From Promethearchaeia archaeon (GTDB taxonomy: Archaea; Asgardarchaeota; Lokiarchaeia; Sigyniarchaeales; SOKP01): 41,349 nucleotides of DNA. The stretch spans positions 1 to 41,349 of the forward strand of contig JAHQWH010000064.1 in NCBI GenBank assembly GCA_029856105.1, read 5' to 3'. The notes below the pieces were generated by a model. That model saw nothing but the letters and a program-made list of their open reading frames with translations, was not told the origin of the DNA and did no database searches. Below are positions 25,723 to 35,222 of the stretch, in pieces (the stretch's first letter is position 1; every line of letters starts with the position of its first letter). The translations under genes and the position numbers were made by a program.

Positions 25723-26658
25723 ATGGATATGAATTTTAGCGATCTCATACTTTCGCAGTTGGTACGAAAAAATATACATGTTGCTTTTTTAAAAGTTGCA
25801 CGTCCATTAGAAATCGCACGATATCAATTTTATTTCGGAGGTGGTTCTGCAGATGCTGTTTTAAAGGAATTATGTTCCTTTCAAAATCATGATGGGGGGT
25901 TCGGACATGGTCTTGAATCGGATTTTCATTTACCCGAATCTACTCCTATGGCAACTTCTGTGGGGTTACGAATTTTGGATACTCTGCCTTCATCAACATT
26001 ACGGGATGAGATGATAGCAAAAGCCCTTCAATACTTAAGAAGTGCATTTTGTTTAGATCGAGTGGGATGGTTTTCAGTGACTCTTGCAGTAAATTCGTTC
26101 CCCCATGCTCCTTGGTGGACTTATGATATTTCCACACAAATGACTCCAATTGATAGGAACTGGGGAAATCCATCTGCTGAACTTTTTGGTTATGCTTATT
26201 CTTATAGAAATTTTATGCCCAATTGGCCTATTGATACATATATTGAACATGCTTTTCAATATTTTAAACAAAAATCAGATTTTCAGAGTGAACATGAACT
26301 ATATTGCTTTCTTCATTTATATCACCATCTCTCATCGGATTTACGTGTTCGTTTAGAAAAGAATTTGCAGAAGGGAATAAATTCATTAATTGTTATAGAT
26401 AAAGAAAAATGGTCTACTTATGTACCACAACCATTGGATTTTCTTATTTTTCCAGAAGATAATTTATGGGGGATATCTGAAGAAAACATAAGGAACAACT
26501 TACAGTTCTATATCTCCCTATTTGAAAAAAATACTTTAATTTACCCAAATTGGGAATGGGCCTCATATCCCTCTCATTGGTCTCTGGCCAAAAAAGAATG
26601 GATTGGGGTTCTAACTTTCAAATATCTCAAAAGACTTCAAGAATTTGGCGTTATTTAA
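25723..26658 (+). CDS. Alpha/alpha-toroid (prenyltransferase/squalene-cyclase repeat-like) protein
   Basis: 311 residues. The segment LCSFQNHDGGFGHGLESDF and PESTPMATSVGLRIL match the QW/DGGFG repeats of terpenoid-cyclase and prenyltransferase toroids. Helical repeats continue with many Trp residues (PHAPWWTYD, NWEWASYPSHW). The catalytic acid motifs of squalene cyclases or the protein-prenyltransferase zinc site are not evident, so the activity is unknown. Similar stand-alone proteins are frequent in Firmicutes. The long Trp-rich sequence and isolated position suggest possible acquisition by transfer. It separates two genes of one pathway (RuBisCO and the R15P isomerase) and is convergent with the latter. 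Confidence 0.72.
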   Translation: MDMNFSDLILSQLVRKNIHVAFLKVARPLEIARYQFYFGGGSADAVLKELCSFQNHDGGFGHGLESDFHLPESTPMATSVGLRILDTLPSSTLRDEMIAKALQYLRSAFCLDRVGWFSVTLAVNSFPHAPWWTYDISTQMTPIDRNWGNPSAELFGYAYSYRNFMPNWPIDTYIEHAFQYFKQKSDFQSEHELYCFLHLYHHLSSDLRVRLEKNLQKGINSLIVIDKEKWSTYVPQPLDFLIFPEDNLWGISEENIRNNLQFYISLFEKNTLIYPNWEWASYPSHWSLAKKEWIGVLTFKYLKRLQEFGVI

Positions 26659-26779
26659 TTAGGAAGAAAAGTGAGTTTTCTCTTTAATTCTCAATGCACA
26701 TTCCAAACTTGATGTGTCTGTGATTCGATTATTTTGATATAGGGTGATTTCATTGATATATCTTGTTTTTTTTTTAATT

Positions 26780-27715
26780 TTATAGCATATCAGGATATAA
26801 TTTTGCAAAGTAATTATGGACGTGAGAACTTGCGAAGATCCCTGCTTCAGTTATAAGTCCATCTATGTATCTTCTACTTACGGTCTCAAAAGCAGGATTT
26901 AGGATAGTTAAACCCTCTGGAGCGTCCTCCCATACTTCTTTCGGGTCTCTCATTTCAATTTTTTCCAAAATACCAAAGGAAGTTTGAGGATTATATTTTA
27001 AAAGAGGGGATGCAACATAGAAGGGTACGTGTTCTTCGTGTGCCACTAATGCCAACAGTCGAGAACCAATTTTGTTAATAATCGTGCCCTCTGAAGTAAT
27101 AGAATCTGCTCCAATAATTATTAAATCTACTTCGTAATGATTAACAACCCAACGCATAGCACTATCAATTACGTGAATAACTTCAATTCCAGCATCAAGT
27201 AATTTTCTGACGGTTTTTTTTCCTTGTAATCTAGGTTGAGTTTCTGTTGCTACGACTTTAAAATGGTCTTTCCCCTGTCTTTTTGCCTCTAATAGGATAG
27301 CATTTACGATGCTTGAATGGCAATGAGTCATTATAATGAAGTTATCGTCCGTACTTACATCAGGAATTCTCCTTGCGCCTATTTCAGCTATTTTCTTTTT
27401 TGAATTTTGCATCAATAATTTATATTCATCCTTACAACTGGCAATTAATTCCAAAATTTCTTTTATTGATAATGAATCTATTTTTTTTTTTAATCGATTT
27501 GTAATATAATTAAGTCCATTTCTCAAGGCAGGCTCAGTCGCCCTCGTCTGGAATAAAATGGTATTAGCTTCTACTAATTTATTAAATAAATCTTCTGATG
27601 TAATGGTTTCACCAATTCTTTGCGCGTAATCGCTTAAGAATTGTATTGCACTAATTGCTACATTTGAAGCTCCCTGAATTTCTAAGGATTTAATCTTTTC
27701 AGCGTCCTTTAACAA
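26780..27715 (-). CDS. e2b2: Ribose-1,5-bisphosphate isomerase (eIF2B-related)
   Basis: 311 residues of the eIF2B alpha/beta/delta - methylthioribose-phosphate isomerase superfamily. The R15P isomerase signature is present: TRATEPALRNGLNYI, IMTHCHSSIV with catalytic Cys132, TETQPRLQGKKTVRKL, and IIIGADSITSEG with Asp204. It converts ribose-1,5-bisphosphate to ribulose-1,5-bisphosphate, the substrate of the RuBisCO at 24306-25583, in the archaeal AMP pathway. Start is uncertain: TTG at 27715 gives MLKDAEK, while a GGTGA box further upstream would place an ATA codon (MQQLLKDAEK) at normal spacing. Confidence 0.9.
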   Translation of the reverse strand: MLKDAEKIKSLEIQGASNVAISAIQFLSDYAQRIGETITSEDLFNKLVEANTILFQTRATEPALRNGLNYITNRLKKKIDSLSIKEILELIASCKDEYKLLMQNSKKKIAEIGARRIPDVSTDDNFIIMTHCHSSIVNAILLEAKRQGKDHFKVVATETQPRLQGKKTVRKLLDAGIEVIHVIDSAMRWVVNHYEVDLIIIGADSITSEGTIINKIGSRLLALVAHEEHVPFYVASPLLKYNPQTSFGILEKIEMRDPKEVWEDAPEGLTILNPAFETVSRRYIDGLITEAGIFASSHVHNYFAKLYPDML

Positions 27716-27785
27716 TTGTTGTATATTTATTCACCAATTTTTTTAATGTTAATATATAGGATATCTATATTTTTAATTTATTATC

Positions 27786-27977
27786 TTACTTTAATTGATC
27801 TTCATTATCTGAATTCTGGGTCAACTCTAAATCCTTCGGATTTATCTCTATATAGAGAGCTCCAACGTAATCACACGAGGTACATTCAAATATGTTTGGT
27901 GTTAACCAACCCGCAACATTAACAGCGGTTTTCAAAGTAGGTTTTTTACACTTAGGACAAATTCTTATGCGTGCCAT
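27786..27977 (-). CDS. Archaeal small zinc-ribbon protein
   Basis: 63 residues from the ATG at 27977, giving MARIRICPKCKKPTL, the usual N-terminus of this archaeal group. A longer reading from 28037 adds 20 residues that do not look coding. Four cysteines (C7, C10, C32, C35) in CPKC and CTSC form one zinc ribbon. It continues with VGALYIEINPKDLEL and an acidic tail. The function is unknown. It is divergent from uvrC and lies about 70 bp upstream of the isomerase gene on the same strand. Confidence 0.72.
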   Translation of the reverse strand: MARIRICPKCKKPTLKTAVNVAGWLTPNIFECTSCDYVGALYIEINPKDLELTQNSDNEDQLK

Positions 27978-28164
27978 TTTGCTTTTAATTAATTTTACTG
28001 TAATTAGAAATGAATAATTCTTATATTTTTTGATCAATATTCAATAATCACAAATAACATTTAGCCTCTATCATTATAAATACATAGATGTTCCTAAAAA
28101 AGTGTTAATATATTTTCTGTGATTTTACAATTTAACTGAAATAATCAACGCTTAACCTACTAAA

Positions 28165-29997
28165 ATGGATGATTTAGAGATAAAACGGAAAAGTATGCCA
28201 CACGAGCCTGGAGTTTACTTTTTTATCAACAAAAAGAGTTCTATTATTTATGTGGGTAAAGCTCTAAACCTTAGAAAGAGAGTAAATCAATATTTCCAAA
28301 AAACAAATTACAACGATCCCTTTTACGAAGAAAAAATTAAGGAGTTAGTTAAAAACATTCATTCTATTGACTTCATCGTTACAGAAAACGAAAAAGAAGC
28401 TAAAATCTTAGAAAATATACAAATTAAGAAACATCAACCTCGTTTTAACGTAATAATGCGCGATTCTAAGACCTATCCATGGGTTGGGATATTTTTTTCA
28501 GAAAAATACCCTAGAATTCGACTTATAAGAGGACCAGAAAAGTATTCTCAAGAAAATTTGTTTTTAGGGCCTTATACTGATAAAAAGGAAATCAGTAGAA
28601 TTTTAAGAGATTTGCGAAAAAATTTCCCTTATTGTTCTTGTAAAAATAAAGTAAAAAAAAAAAAAAGGCCTTGTTTGAATTACCAATTGAAGCTATGTCC
28701 GGGACCATGTATTGAAGCAGTAACTAAAGACGAATATTTAGAAAATATAAAACAAATAGAGCTGTTTTTAAAAGGTCAGACTGAAGAATTAAAGCGTCAG
28801 ATTGAAGATAAGATGAAAAATGCGGCACACTTGCAAGATTTCGAAAGTGCAGCTTTTTGGAGAGATAAACTCAACGCAATAGATAATTCTACAATAACTC
28901 AAAGTGTTTTGTTAGAAAACAAGGAAAATAAAGATATTATCGGTTACTTTAATGACGAGGGACAAAAATACATAGCGATGGTTATGATTCATATACGTGA
29001 AGGAAAGATATCGAATAAAAGTTCCTTTATATTAAATATAAAAGAGAAATTAATTCATAAGGATGAGATTTTCCCTTCAATAATGGAACAGTTTTACCAA
29101 AATGTGTCACACAATTTACCCGACACTATTGTTGTTCCGGAATTTTACGATGGAGTAGGCGTATTTAAAGAGATCCTTAAAGATTTTCGTGCTAATTTAA
29201 AGATTCGAATACCTATGGAAGAAGAATATGGCTTGCTTCGAATTGCGAATAAAAACGCTAAAATTATTGTTGAGCAAGAAATTCAAATGGAGGAAATTAA
29301 AAAGAAAGAGGAAGATCAAATTAAAAAAGCGCTGGAAGAAGCTAAAGAGATTTTTAATTTACCCAAAGCACCTAGAATAATTGAAGGGTTTGATATTTCT
29401 AATATTGAAGGGACAGATGCGACTGGATCTATGGTTTATTTTCTTGAAGGGCACCCTTATAATAAAAATTATCGCCATTTTAAGATTCGTACAAAATCTA
29501 CTCCGGATGATGTCGCTATGATGAAAGAAGTAATTAAAAGGAGATACACCATGATTCTAGAGCGTAATTTAGAGTTACCAGACTTAATCCTCGTTGATGG
29601 CGGAAAGGGTCAATTGAACGCAGGACATTCTGTTTTGAAGGATTTAGGCATTGATGGCATTCCAATTATTGGCTTAGCAAAGAAATTTGAGGAAATTTAT
29701 GTTCCCAACAAAAAGAACCCTATTATTTTGCCTAAAAATTCACAACTTCTTAAAATATTTCAAAGGGTCAGAGATGAGGCTCATCGTTTTGCAGTAAGGC
29801 TTCATAAAAAACAACGAATAAAAAGAGTAAAAAGATCTATTTTGGATGACATAAAAGGTATAGGCCCAGCAACTAGAAATAAATTGCTGACAAAATTTGG
29901 CAGTGTGGATAGTATTAAGGAAGCTTCTCCTGAAGAAATCACTCAAGTAGTTGGAAAAAAGTTGGCTGATACAATATTAAAGAAGTTGAATAGTTGA
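28165..29997 (+). CDS. uvrC: Excinuclease ABC subunit C
   Basis: 610 residues with the complete UvrC layout. A GIY-YIG nuclease domain (GVYFFINKKSSIIYVGKA) comes first, then a cysteine cluster (YCSCKNK to CLNYQLKLCPGPC) typical of the Fe-S/metal site. A UVR motif follows (AAHLQDFESAAFWRDKLNAI), then the RNase H-like second nuclease domain (IEGFDISNIEGTDATGSMV with its Asp, and LPDLILVDGGKGQL) and a C-terminal tandem helix-hairpin-helix (LDDIKGIGPATRNKLLTKFG). It makes both incisions in nucleotide excision repair with UvrA and UvrB, which are not in this window. Bacterial in origin but widespread in mesophilic archaea. Confidence 0.95.
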   Translation: MDDLEIKRKSMPHEPGVYFFINKKSSIIYVGKALNLRKRVNQYFQKTNYNDPFYEEKIKELVKNIHSIDFIVTENEKEAKILENIQIKKHQPRFNVIMRDSKTYPWVGIFFSEKYPRIRLIRGPEKYSQENLFLGPYTDKKEISRILRDLRKNFPYCSCKNKVKKKKRPCLNYQLKLCPGPCIEAVTKDEYLENIKQIELFLKGQTEELKRQIEDKMKNAAHLQDFESAAFWRDKLNAIDNSTITQSVLLENKENKDIIGYFNDEGQKYIAMVMIHIREGKISNKSSFILNIKEKLIHKDEIFPSIMEQFYQNVSHNLPDTIVVPEFYDGVGVFKEILKDFRANLKIRIPMEEEYGLLRIANKNAKIIVEQEIQMEEIKKKEEDQIKKALEEAKEIFNLPKAPRIIEGFDISNIEGTDATGSMVYFLEGHPYNKNYRHFKIRTKSTPDDVAMMKEVIKRRYTMILERNLELPDLILVDGGKGQLNAGHSVLKDLGIDGIPIIGLAKKFEEIYVPNKKNPIILPKNSQLLKIFQRVRDEAHRFAVRLHKKQRIKRVKRSILDDIKGIGPATRNKLLTKFGSVDSIKEASPEEITQVVGKKLADTILKKLNS

Positions 29998-30044
29998 AAA
30001 AATTTAATTAAAAAAAAAATTTTGGATTGTTTATTTACAAACCT

Positions 30045-31301
30045 TTACAGATATTCATTCTTTATTTTTGAAAAGATTGTAAATATAATTATCATTGCAC
30101 CTAATAAAATGAATGTCAACCCTAAATTAACCATAGTTAGATATCCAATTATAGGATAAAGAACTGCTCTTATTAAGCTTGCAATCATATTTATAGCGCT
30201 TAACACTGTTGCTCTATTCTCCGTCTCTATTTGTTTATTTATACCTTCTGTAAAGATAAATCTTCTTGAAAAACCCATACCAATAATTATTAGAATTAAA
30301 GCAATGCCAATAGGTATCAAATTTATCAATGCCATAGAAATGTATGCAATTCCCGGAATTATTGTATATATTTGGAGAAAGATTTTTTTGTTACTGTATC
30401 GTTTTTCTAATCTTGGTATTAAGTTAGTAAATATTATTTGAATTAGAGTCATCGACGCTACTACAAATCCAAAGTATTCCATGTTAAAGTTTAACGCTTC
30501 AAGATATAACTGGTAAGTCCAAATAAGAAAAAATACTAAGGATTCCGTAATAACTTGGTTTAATGCTAATTTCCTTAAGATTCGATTTTTTATTAGTTCC
30601 GATACTCCAGATTTTACGATTTTAAGATATTTCTCAGACTTCTCTTTCACTAAATCGTGATTAGGTTCTTTAAGTGATATTGATATAATTGTTGCGGCGA
30701 TAAATGGGAAGAACATCAAGCTCATAGTGAGCTGTAGAGATATCATACCTCCGATTAGTGATCCTATTGGAGCAGATATTCCAATTCCTAGTAACATGTA
30801 AGTTCTACTTCGCGCCATAGTTTTTGTGATCTCTTGTTCTCTACCTAGTTTTCTTAGAGTATCGTACGTAAATGCCTGATCCGTGCCAGAAATCAGCGAA
30901 TATTCAATTGCAAATAATGTTTCCCCAATTATAAACAGTGTAATACTAGGATAACTCGAGTATATCAAAGCAGCTAAAGCTGCTGAAAGAGTTCCTAATA
31001 TAAGTGATAATTTTCGACTGAAATGATCTGCAATCGCTCCACATGGTATTTCAAAAATTAAAATCACTACAGTGAAATAACTCTGTAAAAACATCACTTC
31101 GACAAATGATATTTTTCCCCACATTAGGAAAAAAGGTAATAAAACTCCTGCAATTAGATGGCAACCCATGAAAAATTGAATTAAATAGGATTTCCATATA
31201 TTTGACTTCCATTTGCTCAAATTTGCCTGCAAATCTTTTATTTCATCTTCTTTAGGAGATTGAAGCGCTCTACCTCCAGTACATTCCTTTAATTTTGACA
31301 A
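30045..31301 (-). CDS. Major facilitator superfamily transporter
   Basis: About 418 residues with roughly twelve hydrophobic segments and the MFS cytoplasmic loop between helices 2 and 3 (CGAIADHFSRKLSLILG, a GxxxDxxxRR/K variant). Substrate cannot be told; the general pattern is that of drug/metabolite efflux MFS proteins. The GTG at 31310 lies within the GGTGA box, and TTG at 31301 follows it at 4-5 nt, so I take TTG (MSKLKECTGG). It converges with uvrC, 47 bp apart. Confidence 0.85.
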   Translation of the reverse strand: MSKLKECTGGRALQSPKEDEIKDLQANLSKWKSNIWKSYLIQFFMGCHLIAGVLLPFFLMWGKISFVEVMFLQSYFTVVILIFEIPCGAIADHFSRKLSLILGTLSAALAALIYSSYPSITLFIIGETLFAIEYSLISGTDQAFTYDTLRKLGREQEITKTMARSRTYMLLGIGISAPIGSLIGGMISLQLTMSLMFFPFIAATIISISLKEPNHDLVKEKSEKYLKIVKSGVSELIKNRILRKLALNQVITESLVFFLIWTYQLYLEALNFNMEYFGFVVASMTLIQIIFTNLIPRLEKRYSNKKIFLQIYTIIPGIAYISMALINLIPIGIALILIIIGMGFSRRFIFTEGINKQIETENRATVLSAINMIASLIRAVLYPIIGYLTMVNLGLTFILLGAMIIIFTIFSKIKNEYL

Positions 31302-31444
31302 TTTTTTCACCTATTTTATTAAAAAATTTATATTTACTTTTCTATAATAAAAAACATGTTCGGGAAATCGTATTTGAAAAGTTTGAAGTAAAAGCTATGA
31401 AGTAGAATAAGAAAATTCTGCAGGAAAGGTTAGAAATACGATAA

Positions 31445-31621
31445 ATTGAGTCTATTAAGAAAAAAATTCAAAGAATCAGAGAAAAAGCGTTGTTATGTCG
31501 TAGTTTTTATGTTTTTTATGGTAAAGTAATAGGATATGTTACCTTACAACCAAAAAACATAATTTTTATGGCTAATGAATTATTCATAGACGGATCGTGG
31601 ACTATCGTAATTCCACAATAA
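31445..31621 (+). pseudogene. Possible remnant of a coding gene
   Basis: A 58-codon open stretch begins right after an in-frame stop and has no start codon. It reads IESIKKKIQRIREKALL, then RSFYVFYGKVIGYVTL and ANELFIDGSWTIVIPQ before a stop. The amino-acid composition looks protein-like, unlike the shadow frames here, but I do not recognise the family. It may be the 3' fragment of a lost gene. Confidence 0.3.
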
Positions 31622-31814
31622 TTCTTTTTCCATCCAGGTACTTTATTAGCCATGACACTTTCAACAAATATGTTTAATATTATACAGATTAATATGACAC
31701 AATAATTTATAAATTTAGCGTTCGGAAATACCCTTTAATTAGATTAGGTGGGAAAACTATGGGAAATTCTCCTTTTCTATAATTCTTATCTAAACTCAAC
31801 CAATAGAAAGAGTC
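31622..31814. other. Intergenic region downstream of the phosphohexomutase gene
   Basis: AT-rich sequence with no open frame, hairpin with T tract or RNA-like segment that I can support. With the remnant at 31445-31621 and 31311-31444 it makes a roughly 500-bp gap without an intact gene. Confidence 0.4.
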
Positions 31815-33257
31815 TCAATTTAAATCTGAAATTACTAGATTGATAAGTTCAGCTGTGGTTTCACAATAAATTCGGGCTAAAGAATCGCTCTTTGCTTCAC
31901 TAATAACTCTAATTATAGGTTCTGTATTTGAAGGGTGAATAAGAACGAACCATTCCTTTTCTTTACCGAATCTAAGGTCGTAACCTATTTGGTTAACTTC
32001 TTCCCCCTCATCCCTCAATTCTTTCTTAATCCTTTCAATTATTAGTTTTACATCCTTGGTAGCGATTTTTATTCTATTTCTATAGGAAAAGAATTTCGGT
32101 AGTTTAGAGACGAGCTTTGATATTTTTTCTCCTGAGTCTACTAGTATCTCAACAATTTTAGCAGCAGCAAAAATTCCATCTCTAGTGTTATTAAAACTTG
32201 GGAACATTACACCCCCACACGACCCTTCACCGCCAAAAATTAAACTGTTTTTCGAAGTTTTACTTTGCTCTTTTATTAAATTGTACATTTTTTCAACTAA
32301 AAAGACCTCTCCTATTGGCGTTTTTATTACTCGTGCTCCGTATTTTTCAGCAATTACATCAAACATTGAAGAAGACGCTAAATTAGTTATAAAAATGACT
32401 TCTTCTGTTTGGTCCTCGTAATTTTTTAATTGGTGTTCCATAATAAGAGCTAAGCCAATATCCTCAGGATAACATATACCATTTTCACCTATAATTGCCA
32501 ATCTATCAGCGTCGCAATCGTGGGCAAATCCAACATCGCATTTACCTTCCCAAACCTCCATAATTAAATCTTTCAGGTTGTTTTGTATAGGTTCAATCGC
32601 TCTTGGAAATTTCTTATTTTTAATTAAATCGTTGTTGATTACCTTAACTTCACACCCCATTCCTTCAAGCATTTGAGGTGTAGCATGTTTGCCCGCTCCT
32701 GCTCCCGTATCTACAACGACTCTAAGATTGTTTTTTATTATTATACTTTCAATATTAAGATATTTAAACAGAGTTTGAATATAATCAGGGACAGGATTGA
32801 ATTTGGAGATGTTTTTCTTTAAATTTCGTTTAGGTGTTTTATAAGATTTCAAATTTATATCTTTTAAGATACGAGCAATCTGTTCTAGATCCTCGTTATG
32901 CAAATAAGTCTTTGAAGATAACAGTTTTAAACCATTCCATTCTTGAGGATTATGAGAGCCTGTAATAACAATTCCCGCAGGAATGTTTAACTTATTTTTT
33001 GCATGAATAATAATTGGTGTTGGACATACTCCAACATTTACCACGTTAAACCCTGTAGATATTAAGCCCTCAACAATACCCTTTTCAAGAGTCTTTCCAC
33101 TTGGTCGCGTATCTCTACCTATTATAATTTTTTTATTATCGCCATTAAACCATTCACCAAAAGCGATAGCAATCTTTTTTGATGTTTTAAAATTCAAATC
33201 TTTACCTGTAATTCCCCGAATACCACTAAAAGTAAAAATTAAATTATTTATTTCCAT
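31815..33257 (-). CDS. Phosphohexomutase (phosphoglucomutase/phosphomannomutase/GlmM-like)
   Basis: 480 residues with the four-domain alpha-D-phosphohexomutase layout. The phosphoserine loop is VITGSHNPQEWNG with Ser101, the Mg-binding loop is AHDCDADRLAI, the sugar-binding loop is GGEGSCGGVMFP, and the phosphate-binding loop is HPSNTEPIIR (usually RPSGTEP). It interconverts hexose-1- and -6-phosphates for glycan and nucleotide-sugar synthesis; the exact sugar is not decidable. It starts 24 bp after the ROK kinase gene, and kinase plus mutase make a sensible hexose to hexose-1-phosphate module. Confidence 0.9.
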   Translation of the reverse strand: MEINNLIFTFSGIRGITGKDLNFKTSKKIAIAFGEWFNGDNKKIIIGRDTRPSGKTLEKGIVEGLISTGFNVVNVGVCPTPIIIHAKNKLNIPAGIVITGSHNPQEWNGLKLLSSKTYLHNEDLEQIARILKDINLKSYKTPKRNLKKNISKFNPVPDYIQTLFKYLNIESIIIKNNLRVVVDTGAGAGKHATPQMLEGMGCEVKVINNDLIKNKKFPRAIEPIQNNLKDLIMEVWEGKCDVGFAHDCDADRLAIIGENGICYPEDIGLALIMEHQLKNYEDQTEEVIFITNLASSSMFDVIAEKYGARVIKTPIGEVFLVEKMYNLIKEQSKTSKNSLIFGGEGSCGGVMFPSFNNTRDGIFAAAKIVEILVDSGEKISKLVSKLPKFFSYRNRIKIATKDVKLIIERIKKELRDEGEEVNQIGYDLRFGKEKEWFVLIHPSNTEPIIRVISEAKSDSLARIYCETTAELINLVISDLN

Positions 33258-33281
33258 AATAAATCGTTTGTAAAGAGAAAA

Positions 33282-34295
33282 TTAGGGTAATATTGGATTT
33301 CCTTCTAACTTATACTTCACGAGAGCTAACGCTCCCATTACGCCAATCGTATCCAAAAATTTTGTTACTTTTAATCTTGGAGGGTGATTTATCGTAAATA
33401 ATACGGGGTCGGTGTTGAGTTGTTCAATAACGGGAGGTAGAATTAAATCGTAATCTTTCATCATAGCTCCGCCGAAATATATTGAAGTACAATCGTAATA
33501 ATTGTTTACGAGTCCAACTCCCACTTTAATATAAAATATACACTGCCCTACAATGCTCTTAGAAAATTTATCGCCTCCTTTTGCTGCTTGGAAAATTTCC
33601 TTCGCCGTAATCTTAGACTCGTCGTTATCAATCATGAACATCAAAATTTTAGAGCTTAACTTAGTTGTTTTTATCGCGTCTAATGCTAGGTTTTTAACTC
33701 CCGTTCCTGAACTGTATACTTCCCAACACCCGAAAGCACCACAATTGCACTGATAATTACTCTGTCGATTAACATTTCCATGTCCGATTTCTGCAGCATT
33801 CCCATCCTTACCGAGCAATAAATGTCCGTTACAAATAACTCCACCACCAATCCCAGTTGATATTGTAATATAAACTAGATTATCTTTTTCATCGTCACTT
33901 GCCTCAAAATAATGTACGCCTAAAACCGACGCGTTACCATCGTTAATTAAATGGATTGGTACTCCTGGAAATCTTTCTTGAATTGGTTTTTTTAGGGGTA
34001 TTTCTTTAAAACCTAAGTTAGCATTATTGAAAACTTCGCCAGTTTCTGCATCTAAAGGACCGGCTGATGCTAGACCAATCCCTAAAACTTGTTCTTTATC
34101 AATATTGTTTTCAACTAACAATTGCGTTATTAAGGAAATTACGGTATTGCTAATTGAAAACTCGTTATCTTTCGGTGTTTGGGCAACTTTAATTATTATA
34201 TTTTCTTCCTTTAAATCAGAGGTACACAGAGCGACTCGAATCCGTGTGCCTCCAATATCTGCCCCAACGATAAATTCCTTTATTATTATCACCAA
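33282..34295 (-). CDS. ROK-family sugar kinase (glucokinase-like)
   Basis: 337 residues. ATP-binding GADIGGTRIRVAL at the N-terminus, LINDGNASVLG, TISTGIGGGVICNG, EIGHGNV with the conserved His, and the ROK zinc motif CNCGAFGCWE are all present, so it should phosphorylate glucose or an N-acetylhexosamine. The start is ambiguous: GTG at 34295 (MIIIKEFIVGAD) overlaps a GGTGAT box, and 4 nt after that box comes ATA at 34286, which would give MKEFIVGADIGGT, a more usual N-terminus. It lies between the radical SAM gene (17 bp upstream) and the phosphohexomutase (24 bp downstream), probably one operon. Confidence 0.9.
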   Translation of the reverse strand: MVIIIKEFIVGADIGGTRIRVALCTSDLKEENIIIKVAQTPKDNEFSISNTVISLITQLLVENNIDKEQVLGIGLASAGPLDAETGEVFNNANLGFKEIPLKKPIQERFPGVPIHLINDGNASVLGVHYFEASDDEKDNLVYITISTGIGGGVICNGHLLLGKDGNAAEIGHGNVNRQSNYQCNCGAFGCWEVYSSGTGVKNLALDAIKTTKLSSKILMFMIDNDESKITAKEIFQAAKGGDKFSKSIVGQCIFYIKVGVGLVNNYYDCTSIYFGGAMMKDYDLILPPVIEQLNTDPVLFTINHPPRLKVTKFLDTIGVMGALALVKYKLEGNPILP

Positions 34296-34312
34296 TTATA
34301 TTTATTCAAAAC

Positions 34313-35113
34313 TTAATAATAATTTATCTCTATTAAATCGTTATTAATTATTTCTCTAAAAATCTTTACGATCTCTTTTTTTCTTTTTTCGTCAATTGCG
34401 TATACAAAGTATTCTGAAGGTATTCTTGCGATTGAATAGAGTTGGACAATATCCGGTTTAATTTTTTTTATAGCATAAGCTAATTGCTTAATATTTTCGT
34501 TATTATCATTAGAAATAAAATCTTCTCTGTATGAATTATAAATTAAACATTGAATAGCTAATTTCTTATTTTGCATATCTTTTCTCAATTTAACAAGCGA
34601 TTCAACAATGATATTAATGTCGCGACAATCTTCATGTGGTCTATTAGTGCTTATCAAGTCGTTTTCAGTAGCGGCGTCTAATTTTGCCAACACAAGATCA
34701 AAATGCTTTACTATTTCTCTAACTTCGCTCGAATAAAGAGTACTAGAATTAGTAAAAAGCGTAATAAGGGGAGGTTCGTTGGTCCATTTCAACTCACTTC
34801 TAACATCTAAAGTGATTGTGTAAAAATCTAATAAGTTTTCATTGAGCGTAGGCTCTCCTTGATATCCTGTAAAACTTAAACTTTTTAAATGGGGGACATA
34901 TTTTAATATTGAATTTAGTTCATTTCTAAAGTCTGATGTTGGAGGTAGTTTAATTCTAAATTTTGGGGAAACTAAGTTTTCTTTATTTGTTGCGCCGATC
35001 TCACAATAGACACAATCATAAGAACAAACTTTATAATTTAACAGTATATTTATTCCCAAAGAGAGACCTAAGCGTCTTGACTGGAAAGGTCCATAGGTAT
35101 ATTTTCTAGGCAT
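34313..35113 (-). CDS. Radical SAM protein (COG0731-like)
   Basis: 266 residues. The N-terminus YGPFQSRRLGLSLGINIL and the cluster-binding CSYDCVYCEIG (Cys-x3-Cys-x2-Cys) identify a radical S-adenosylmethionine enzyme of the group often annotated as related to wyosine synthesis. SFTGYQGEPTLN and LFTNSSTL are further family segments. True TYW1 enzymes carry extra N-terminal cysteines that are not seen here, so the substrate is unknown. It is the first gene of a tight three-gene cluster with the ROK kinase and phosphohexomutase, a link that may be only transcriptional. Confidence 0.85.
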   Translation of the reverse strand: MPRKYTYGPFQSRRLGLSLGINILLNYKVCSYDCVYCEIGATNKENLVSPKFRIKLPPTSDFRNELNSILKYVPHLKSLSFTGYQGEPTLNENLLDFYTITLDVRSELKWTNEPPLITLFTNSSTLYSSEVREIVKHFDLVLAKLDAATENDLISTNRPHEDCRDINIIVESLVKLRKDMQNKKLAIQCLIYNSYREDFISNDNNENIKQLAYAIKKIKPDIVQLYSIARIPSEYFVYAIDEKRKKEIVKIFREIINNDLIEINYY

Positions 35114-35176
35114 GGGATACGGATCTGTGAAATACTATTAACTAGATCAAATTATTTATCATAATCTATTTATCCT

Positions 35177-35201
35177 AAAAAATATTGCTTGTAGGCAATA
35201 T
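35177..35201 (-). terminator. Terminator after the GIY-YIG gene
   Basis: On the minus strand ATATTGC-CTACAA-GCAATAT is a perfect 7-bp hairpin followed by five T residues, beginning 22 bp past the stop of the gene at 35223-37892. It fits a factor-independent terminator. Confidence 0.6.
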
Positions 35202-35222
35202 GAACTTAGCTTTTTATATAAC

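Noticed and set aside
27978..28037. 20-residue N-terminal extension of the small zinc-ribbon protein
   Set aside because: Lys/Ile-rich and unlike the compact N-terminus MARIRICPKC expected for this group; the ATG at 27977 is preferred.
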